This document shows positions 24,639-29,706 of a DNA stretch of 29,706 nucleotides, piece after piece. The notes beneath the pieces are model-generated. The model was given only the letters and a program-made list of their open reading frames with translations, searched no databases and was not told the DNA's origin. Numbering within the stretch: the stretch's first letter is position 1; every line of letters begins with the position of its first letter. Position numbers and translations under genes: made by a program. Origin of the DNA: JAYPUG01 sp038117265 (lineage in GTDB: Bacteria; Pseudomonadota; Alphaproteobacteria; UBA6615); contig JAYOFO010000030.1 in NCBI GenBank assembly GCA_038117265.1, forward strand, positions 1 through 29,706. The letters run 5' to 3'.

Positions 24639-25325
24639 CTAGCGGGACGCGTCTTCGCGCCGCGCGCGCACCAGATGCTGCAGACGCGTCATGCGCCGGT
24701 CGACAACGCCGCATTCGGCGAGGTGCGTGACCGTGTTGTCGAGATACTCCGCGCACGACCCCAGATGGCCTTCCGCGCGGGCGAGATGTTCGACGATCTC
24801 GGCCTCGGGCAGGCGTCCGACATAACGCTCGTTGATGCGGCCCGCCAGGAAGGTGAGCGCCCAGACCCGTCCGCGCGGCGTGTCGGCGCGGACCCAGGCC
24901 GCCCGGTAGCTTTCGGCGGCCATCTCGCGGGCCCACACCACCTCCAGCTCCTCGCGCTCCTGGCCATCGGGCAGCCGGTAGGCGACGCCGGCGCACGAAC
25001 CGCCGCGATCGAGCGCGAGCATCAGGCCCGGATTGTCGGGCGTGCCGCGGCCCATCACGGTCCGCAGGCAGAACGATCGGTGGTATCCCCAGATCCGCGC
25101 GACCCGGCGTTCGGAGAAGTGGATCGCCGGGTTCCAGATCAGCGAGCCGTAACCGAAGACCCAGGTCGCGCCGCCGGGGTGGCGCGCGAGGAACGCGTCG
25201 AGCCGTGCGGTGCGCTCCTCGTCGGTCAGCGGGCGCACCTTTGTCAGGTGCTCCTGCGCCTTCAGAAGCCGGTACACCTCGCCGTCGCGTATCGAGTCCC
25301 GGTTGAGCGTGTTGGTCATTTCCAT
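24639..25325 (-). CDS. ChaC-type gamma-glutamylcyclotransferase
   Basis: The 228-aa protein has the ChaC substrate loop WVFGYGSLIWNPAIHF at about 55-70, RVARIWGYHRSFCLRT, GVAYRLP and VWAREMAAESYRAAWV, where the REM glutamate is a candidate catalytic acid/base. ChaC enzymes split cytosolic glutathione into 5-oxoproline and Cys-Gly. The start is uncertain between ATG at 25325 and a second ATG at 25319; the open frame continues to 25439 but would overlap the divergent DUF924 gene. It lies 73 bp from that gene. Two glutathione-related genes nearby (hydroquinone reductase, pirin partner) make a glutathione theme plausible. Confidence 0.88.
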   Translation of the reverse strand: MEMTNTLNRDSIRDGEVYRLLKAQEHLTKVRPLTDEERTARLDAFLARHPGGATWVFGYGSLIWNPAIHFSERRVARIWGYHRSFCLRTVMGRGTPDNPGLMLALDRGGSCAGVAYRLPDGQEREELEVVWAREMAAESYRAAWVRADTPRGRVWALTFLAGRINERYVGRLPEAEIVEHLARAEGHLGSCAEYLDNTVTHLAECGVVDRRMTRLQHLVRARREDASR

Positions 25326-25398
25326 GCGCCTGCCTTGCCGCGATCGGTGTATATCAACCGGATCGCCGCGACAGAACCCCGCCCGACAGGAACCTCCG

Positions 25399-25980
25399 AT
25401 GCCCGACAGCGACACGACCCTCATGGACCCGCAGGCCATCCTCGATTTCTGGTTCGACGAGGTCGATCCCGCGCAATAGTTCGAACAGGATGATGCGTTC
25501 GATGCGCTGATTGCCGAGCGTTTCGCCGATGCGATCGCGGCGGCGCGGGAAGGTGTGTTCGACGACTGGGCGGCCGCGCCGCGCGGTTACCTGGCGGCAA
25601 TCACCCTGATCGACCAGCTCTCCCGCAACGTCCATCGCGGCTCGCCGCTCGCCTGGTCGGCCGACGACCGTGCGCGCGGCCTGACGGCCCTGGCGCTCGA
25701 ACGGGGCTAAGACTCCGCGCTGCCGCACACCGGGCGCAAGTTCCTCTATATGCCGCTGATGCACAGCGAGGTCCTCGCCGACCAGGAGCTGAGCGTCGAA
25801 CTGTTTCGCGCACTCGCCGAAGAGGGTGCCGAAGGCGGCGATGTCACGCTCGACTTTGCCATCCGGCACCGCGACATCGTCGCCCGGTTCGGCCGGTTCC
25901 CGCACCGCAACGAGATCCTCGGTCGCGCGAGCACGCCCGAGGAGATCGAGTTCCTCAAGCAGCCGGACTCGTCGTTCTGA
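25399..25980 (+). pseudogene. DUF924-family gene interrupted by two in-frame stop codons
   Basis: One frame of 194 codons runs from the ATG at 25399 to the TGA at 25978-25980 and reads as a full-length DUF924 protein (ILDFWFDEVDPAQ, FEQDDAFDALIAERFADAI, LAAITLIDQLSRNVHRGSP, RKFLYMPLMHSEVLADQE, FAIRHRDIVARFGRFPHRNEILGR). It contains TAG at codon 27 (25477-25479), where the family normally has the Trp of a WF pair, and TAA at codon 104 (25708-25710). There is no frameshift and the rest is well preserved, so inactivation is recent, or the stops are sequence errors. Neighbouring genes end in TAG and TAA, so these codons are genuine stops here. DUF924 function is unknown to me. The stop overlaps a CTGACC/GGTCAG inverted repeat shared with the convergent pirin gene. 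Confidence 0.85.
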
Positions 25981-25987
25981 CCGTCGG

Positions 25988-26692
25988 TCAGGGGAGGTCG
26001 GCGAGGACGATCTCGGCGTCGCTGTCCGCGGTGATGTCGATTGTCGCCGCGTCGACGATGGCGGCACCGGCACGCTCGCGCACCGGGACACCATTGACCG
26101 AAACGGTGCCGCGCGCCGGCACGAGATAGGCGCGACGCCCTTCGACGAGCTCGTGGCGGACCGACTGGCCGGCCGCCAGCGTGGCGCCGAACAGCGCGGC
26201 GTCCTGATGGATGACCGGGACATCTGCGCTGGCATCGCCCGGCCGTCCCGAGGCGAGCATGACCAGCCGGCCGGCGGCCGCGCCGCGCGGGAATTCCCGC
26301 GTCTCCCAGCGCGGCGCGTGGCCGTTGCGGTCCGGAATGATCCAGATCTGGAAGATCCGCGTGGTTTCGTCCTCGAGGTTGTACTCGGTGTGCACGATGC
26401 CGGTGCCGGCGCTCATGATCTGGACGTCGCCGGCCTCGGTCCGCCCGCGGTTGCCGAGATTGTCCTCGTGGGTGATCGCGCCGTCGCGCACGTAGGTGAC
26501 GATCTCCATGTCGCGGTGGGGGTGGGGCGGGAAGCCGCCCTGGGCCGATATCGTGTCGTCATTCCACACGCGCAGCGGGCCGAGCCCCATGCGGTCGGGG
26601 TCCATGTATTCGCCGAAGCTGAAATGATGGTGTGCGTCGAGCCAGTCGTTCCGGAAATGGCCCAGCGCCTCCAGCGGGGTGACGTGAATCAT
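25988..26692 (-). CDS. Pirin-family cupin protein (quercetinase-like)
   Basis: The 234-aa bicupin protein starts MIHVTPLEALGHFRNDWLDAHHHFSFGEY. It keeps all four pirin metal ligands: H57 and H59 in PPHPHRDMEIVTYV, and H101 and E103 in GIVHTEYN. The C-terminal cupin (about 130-234) is the degenerate half, as usual. Relatives such as E. coli YhhW have quercetin dioxygenase activity in vitro; the physiological substrate is open. Its ATG overlaps the TGA of the hydroquinone reductase gene by 4 bp (ATGA), so the two are translationally coupled. It ends 7 bp from the convergent DUF924 pseudogene. Confidence 0.92.
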   Translation of the reverse strand: MIHVTPLEALGHFRNDWLDAHHHFSFGEYMDPDRMGLGPLRVWNDDTISAQGGFPPHPHRDMEIVTYVRDGAITHEDNLGNRGRTEAGDVQIMSAGTGIVHTEYNLEDETTRIFQIWIIPDRNGHAPRWETREFPRGAAAGRLVMLASGRPGDASADVPVIHQDAALFGATLAAGQSVRHELVEGRRAYLVPARGTVSVNGVPVRERAGAAIVDAATIDITADSDAEIVLADLP

Positions 26693-27681
26693 GCCGCGCG
26701 CCCGATGTCGCGCCGGTTGTGCGGGGCGTCGAAGTCGATCGCGGGCCCGGCCGGCACGATGCGGGTCGGATTGATGCTTTCGTGGCTGGCGTAGTAGTGC
26801 CGCTTGATGTGGTCGTGATCGATCGTGCCGCGTATCTCCGGCGTCTGGTACAGCTCGCGCGTATAGGCCCACAGGTGCGGGTGGTCGACCAGGCGACGGA
26901 TGTTGCACTTGAAGTGACCGTGATAGACCGGGTCGAACCGCAACAGGGTGGTGAACAGGCGCCAGTCCGCCTCGGTCTGCCGGTCGCCGACCAGCCAGCG
27001 CTGGCGTGACAGCCGCTCCTCGATCCAGTCGAGCGTCTCGAACAGCTCGCCGACGGCCTTGGCGTAGGCCTCCTGCGATCGCGCGAAACCGGCGCGGTAG
27101 ACGCCGTTGTTGACGGTCTCGAACACGCTGGCGTTGACCGCATCGATCTCGTCACGCAGCGCGGCCGGGTAGTAGTCGCGCTCGGGATGGTCCGCGAACG
27201 CGTTGAACGCGTCGTTGAACATGCGCACGATTTCGGCCGACTCGTTGTTTACGATCGTGCCGGTTGCGCGGTCCCACAGGACGGGCACCGAGACGCGGCC
27301 CGTGTAGTCGTCGGCCGCCGCCTTGTAGACCTGGTGCAGGTATTCGGCATCGTGGATCGGGTCGGGCACGATGCCGTCGCCGGGCGCGAAGGTCCAGCCG
27401 TTTTCCGCCATATACCAGTGCACGACCGACACCGAGATCGCATCTTCCAGCCCCTTCAGCGCGCGCAGGATCATCGTGCGGTGCGCCCACGGGCAGGCGT
27501 GGCAGACATAGAGGTGATAGCGGCCGGGCTCGGCGCGGAACCCGGCCGTGCCCGTCGGACCCGCGCTGCCGTCGGCGGTGACCCAGTTGCGGAACGAGGT
27601 CTCGACCCTGCGGAAGCTGCCGTCGTCGTTGGTGCGTCGCTTGTCGGTGTCGTGCCAGACGCCGTCGATCATCATTCCCAT
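26689..27681 (-). CDS. Glutathionyl-hydroquinone reductase (Xi-class GST, YqjG/PcpF type)
   Basis: The 330-aa enzyme reduces glutathionyl-hydroquinones to hydroquinone with release of glutathione. Key features are the catalytic Cys63 in YVCHACPWAHRTMIL, SVVHWYMAENGWTF, DYTGRVSVPVLWDRATGTIVNNESAEIVRMFN, and the C-terminal helical domain with TEADWRLFTTLLRFDPVYHGHFKCNIRR. All are characteristic of the Xi class and not of other GSTs. The ATG at 27681 has GGGAGAG 7 nt upstream; the longer frame is a shadow of the SRPBCC gene. It forms a coupled pair with the pirin gene. Confidence 0.95.
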   Translation of the reverse strand: MGMMIDGVWHDTDKRRTNDDGSFRRVETSFRNWVTADGSAGPTGTAGFRAEPGRYHLYVCHACPWAHRTMILRALKGLEDAISVSVVHWYMAENGWTFAPGDGIVPDPIHDAEYLHQVYKAAADDYTGRVSVPVLWDRATGTIVNNESAEIVRMFNDAFNAFADHPERDYYPAALRDEIDAVNASVFETVNNGVYRAGFARSQEAYAKAVGELFETLDWIEERLSRQRWLVGDRQTEADWRLFTTLLRFDPVYHGHFKCNIRRLVDHPHLWAYTRELYQTPEIRGTIDHDHIKRHYYASHESINPTRIVPAGPAIDFDAPHNRRDIGRAA

Positions 27682-27781
27682 CGGAACTCTCCCTGCCGGT
27701 CGCGCCGGCGCATCGGTCTGGAGATAAGGTTGGTTCGCGGCGGCGAGATGTCGAGGGTCCGATTGCGGGATTTGTTTGCCA

Positions 27782-27799
27782 AGCGAACGTGTGTTCGCT
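27782..27799. repeat. Inverted repeat at the end of the SRPBCC gene
   Basis: AGCGAAC and GTTCGCT flank the 4-nt loop GTGT, a perfect 7-bp repeat that includes part of the SRPBCC stop codon. No T-tract follows on the minus strand. It lies 101 bp upstream of the hydroquinone reductase start, so it could be an operator for that gene or an RNA hairpin ending the SRPBCC message. Confidence 0.45.
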
Positions 27800-28262
27800 A
27801 CTGGGACAGATACTCTTCGAGGCAGTCCAGCGCGCTGTGCCAGCCGCCCTCGTGGCGCTCGACGGCGAGGCCGTCGGGCATCTGCGAATGGGTGAGGTGC
27901 AGGACCGATGCCGCGTCGCCGTCGGCGATAAACTCCAGGTTCAGCAGCGTCTCGATCCCCCGCATCGGATCCTCGTGCTGCCAGGCCCACGTCATCGCGA
28001 GGCGGTGGGGCGGATCGATGGTCCGGAACCGGCCCTCGGCGGGGAACTCGTTGCCTTCGTCGGAAATCATGACGATGCGGAACGCACCGCCCTCGCGGAA
28101 GTCCCAGGTATCGATGCGGCAATCGACATTGCGCGGCCCCATCCATCGGCAAGCCTGGTCGGCCTCGGTCCACGCGGCGTACAGCCGCGCCACGGGCACG
28201 CCGAAGCGGCGGTGCATCCGCACCGCGCGGGCGTCGTCGCTGTTGTCGTTCGCTTCGGTCAT
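27798..28262 (-). CDS. SRPBCC (AHSA1/START-like) domain protein
   Basis: The 154-aa protein shows the AHSA1 family pattern: RRFGVPVARLYAAWTEADQACRWMGP near the N-terminus, the strands DTWDFREGGAFRIVMIS and GRFRTIDPPHRLAMTWAW, then LEFIADGDAASVLHLTHSQM and the C-terminal helix WHSALDCLEEYL. These proteins form a hydrophobic pocket; the ligand is unknown. The ATG at 28262 overlaps the TGA of the ArsR-type gene by 4 bp. A regulator-SRPBCC pair is a very common operon in proteobacteria. Confidence 0.9.
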   Translation of the reverse strand: MTEANDNSDDARAVRMHRRFGVPVARLYAAWTEADQACRWMGPRNVDCRIDTWDFREGGAFRIVMISDEGNEFPAEGRFRTIDPPHRLAMTWAWQHEDPMRGIETLLNLEFIADGDAASVLHLTHSQMPDGLAVERHEGGWHSALDCLEEYLSQ

Positions 28263-28597
28263 GAACCTTCCTTCGAGCCCGCATCGGCCGCGAGGAAGCG
28301 CTCCAGCGAATCCAGCCGGTCCTCCCAGAAGGCGCGGTAGCGCGCCAGCCACTCGTCCGCATCGCGCAGCGGCGCGCCGTTGACGCGGCAGAACTGGTTG
28401 CGTCCCTCGCGCCGGCGCTCGATCAGCCCGGCCTGTTCCAGCACCTTGAGATGCTTGGAGACGGCCGGCAGCGACATGTCGAAGGGTGCGGCGAGTTCGC
28501 CGACGCTCGCCTGTCCACAGGCCAGGCGCGCCAGGATCGCGCGCCGGGTCGGGTCGGCGAGCGCCGCGAATGTGCGGTCGAGATTATCCTTAACCAT
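28259..28597 (-). CDS. ArsR-family winged-helix transcriptional regulator
   Basis: The 112-aa protein has the ArsR winged helix: DRTFAALADPTRRAILARLACGQASVGELAAPF, the recognition helix SLPAVSKHLKVLEQAGLIERRREGRNQF, and a C-terminal helix for dimerisation. There are no paired Cys or His metal ligands of the ArsR or SmtB type, so it belongs to the metal-independent group usually paired with SRPBCC proteins. It probably represses its own operon: the perfect palindrome TTAACC-N4-GGTTAA spans its start codon. The upstream gap to the membrane-protein gene is only 50 bp. Confidence 0.93.
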   Translation of the reverse strand: MVKDNLDRTFAALADPTRRAILARLACGQASVGELAAPFDMSLPAVSKHLKVLEQAGLIERRREGRNQFCRVNGAPLRDADEWLARYRAFWEDRLDSLERFLAADAGSKEGS

Positions 28598-28605
28598 CGG
28601 GTTAA
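28590..28605. promoter_or_regulatory. Palindrome over the start codon of the ArsR-type gene
   Basis: TTAACC and GGTTAA are perfect inverted arms around ATCG, and the start codon (28595-28597 on the minus strand) lies inside. This is a good candidate operator for autoregulation by the dimeric regulator. The motif TTAACCAT within it also equals the half-site described for the cell-cycle regulator CtrA; the 8-bp spacing between the two TTAA elements differs from the 7 bp of full CtrA sites. Confidence 0.5.
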
Positions 28606-28647
28606 TTTAATGCCGGCACGGCCGCCGATCAAGGGCTGCCGGGGAGG

Positions 28648-29706
28648 TCAGCGCCCCTCGCGCCGCCAGGCCGCGACCAGGAAGGCGCCGATCGCCGCCA
28701 GCAGGACGAGCGCGGGCAGAAGCGGCATCTCGCGCACGCCGAGCACCGCCGAGGCATCGTTGCGCTGGAACGCGATCCAGCGGGCCGACAGGCGGCCCAG
28801 GTCGGAATCGCTCATGGCGCGGCGGGCGCGAACGCGGCGCAGGTCGGGCAGCCCCGCCTCGGCAACGCGCACCACGCCGCCGCCCGTGGTGGCGGCGAGG
28901 GGCCGCAGTTCGACATCGCTGGCCGTGACGTCGGCGAATTCGACCGGGTTGATGGTGCCGACCCCGGCCACCGCCGTCCGGGTTCCGTCGTCGAGCCGAT
29001 AGATGCCCGGCTCGCCGATGGCCAGCGTGCCGATCGCCCGGCCGTTCCCCTGTTCCTCGAGCACGACCTCGTCCGTCTTGCCGGTGGGGCCGGTGACGAC
29101 GACCGGCGCGGTGTCGGGCGCCAGGCTCTGACGCACGATCTCGATCGAATCCCCGCGGACCCGCGCGGTCAGGCGATCTTCCTCGAGTTCGGGCTCCTTC
29201 ATCAGCCAATGGGCCAGCCGGCGCAGCAGCTCGTTGTGCGGCCCGCCGCCCTCGAAGCCGCGCGCCCACAGCCAGATGTGATCGCTGAGAAACTGCCCGA
29301 CGCGTCCCTCGCCGACGCGTTTGAGGATCAGCAGCGGCCGGTCGTCGGGTCCGTCCATCACCACCGTGCCGGACTTGAGGCGCGCGTCGATCTGGCGGAA
29401 CCAGCGGCCCCAGTCGGGCAGGTCGCCCGCATCGGCGGGCAGGCCCGGCAGGCTGGCGGTGACCGGGTGACGGCGCCCGGTCTCGTTGACGTTGGCGGTG
29501 TAGGGCGCATCGACCACCTCGCCCGTGGGCTCGCCCGGCAGCACGCTGGCCAGCGCGGTTCGGTAGAGGCTCGTCGCCGGAGTGACCTCCGGGCCCGCCG
29601 CCTCCAGCAGGGCACCGCCTGATTCGACGTAGCTCGCGATGTTGCGCAGATAGACCGTCGGCAGCACGCCCATCCGCCGGTAGCGGTCGAAGATGATCAG
29701 GTCGAA
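28648..29706 (-). CDS. Membrane protein with glutamine-amidotransferase-like region, C-terminal part
   Basis: The 352 visible residues continue past the window edge. The first segment (FDLIIFDRYRRMGVLPTVYL, then NIASYVESGGALLEAAGPEV) resembles the class I glutamine-amidotransferase-like domain of large bacterial membrane proteins that accompany MoxR, DUF58 and DUF4159 genes. GRVGQFLSDHIWLWARGFEGGGPHNELLRRLAHWLMKEPEL follows, then beta-rich domains, and the protein ends with one membrane span (LLPALVLLAAIGAFLVAAW) and a short Arg-rich tail. In such proteins the N-terminus usually has further membrane spans; they lie outside. Enzymatic activity is doubtful. The MoxR/DUF58 neighbours are predicted to lie to the right. 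Confidence 0.75.
   Translation of the reverse strand, partial: FDLIIFDRYRRMGVLPTVYLRNIASYVESGGALLEAAGPEVTPATSLYRTALASVLPGEPTGEVVDAPYTANVNETGRRHPVTASLPGLPADAGDLPDWGRWFRQIDARLKSGTVVMDGPDDRPLLILKRVGEGRVGQFLSDHIWLWARGFEGGGPHNELLRRLAHWLMKEPELEEDRLTARVRGDSIEIVRQSLAPDTAPVVVTGPTGKTDEVVLEEQGNGRAIGTLAIGEPGIYRLDDGTRTAVAGVGTINPVEFADVTASDVELRPLAATTGGGVVRVAEAGLPDLRRVRARRAMSDSDLGRLSARWIAFQRNDASAVLGVREMPLLPALVLLAAIGAFLVAAWRREGR

Noticed and set aside
25399..25980. Genetic code change or programmed read-through as explanation for the DUF924 stops
   Set aside because: ccrM and others end in TAG, and the antiporter and rnhB end in TAA, so both codons work as normal stops here. Point mutation or sequence error is simpler.

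Overview
This window is GC-rich and reads as chromosomal DNA of an alphaproteobacterium, most likely a Rhodospirillales-like lineage. The evidence is a CcrM-type GANTC methyltransferase next to rnhB, a smc / dsbA-like / DUF721 / mutY cluster, a PodJ-like polarity protein, a GTTC-N7-GTTC LexA-type box and a TctC-TctA-TctB tricarboxylate transporter. The lineage call rests on gene content and remembered gene order, not on a tree. I see no prophage, insertion sequence, CRISPR array or rRNA.

Layout. 1-2929 is a genome-maintenance block: the 5' end of smc, a secreted DsbA-like thiol protein and a DUF721/DciA-like protein on the minus strand, with mutY divergent on the plus strand. 2930-3269 holds a C-terminal remnant of a TRAP-transporter solute-binding protein and a strong terminator. 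3270-12128 is a long minus-strand run, read in the order uracil-DNA glycosylase, lytic transglycosylase, moaB, a phosphotransferase-fold protein, a PA0069-type radical SAM protein with a LexA-like box, a CPA2 antiporter, rnhB and ccrM. 12234-16690 is a plus-strand run of ETF-ubiquinone oxidoreductase, a TPR protein and ispE. 16716-19979 (minus) holds three proteins that share one N-terminal head: a membrane-spanning PodJ-like protein with Sel1 repeats and a peptidoglycan-binding domain, and two small soluble coiled-coil proteins. This is the most unusual part of the window. 20118-24596 (plus) holds gmd, tRNA-Gln(TTG) and the tctC-tctA-tctB operon, with a 17-bp perfect hairpin between tctC and tctA.

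24639-29706 is mostly minus strand: a ChaC glutathione cyclotransferase, a DUF924 gene on the plus strand broken by two in-frame stops, a translationally coupled glutathionyl-hydroquinone reductase/pirin pair, a coupled ArsR-type regulator/SRPBCC pair with a palindrome over the regulator's start codon, and the C-terminal part of a membrane protein that runs off the window.

How the genes relate. Several concern DNA repair and chromosome or cell-cycle control (smc, mutY, DUF721, UDG, rnhB, ccrM, possibly the SOS-type radical SAM gene). The PodJ-like cluster probably concerns cell polarity. The right end has a glutathione/quinone theme (ChaC, hydroquinone reductase, pirin). All functions are inferred from reading the translated sequence; no database search was run.
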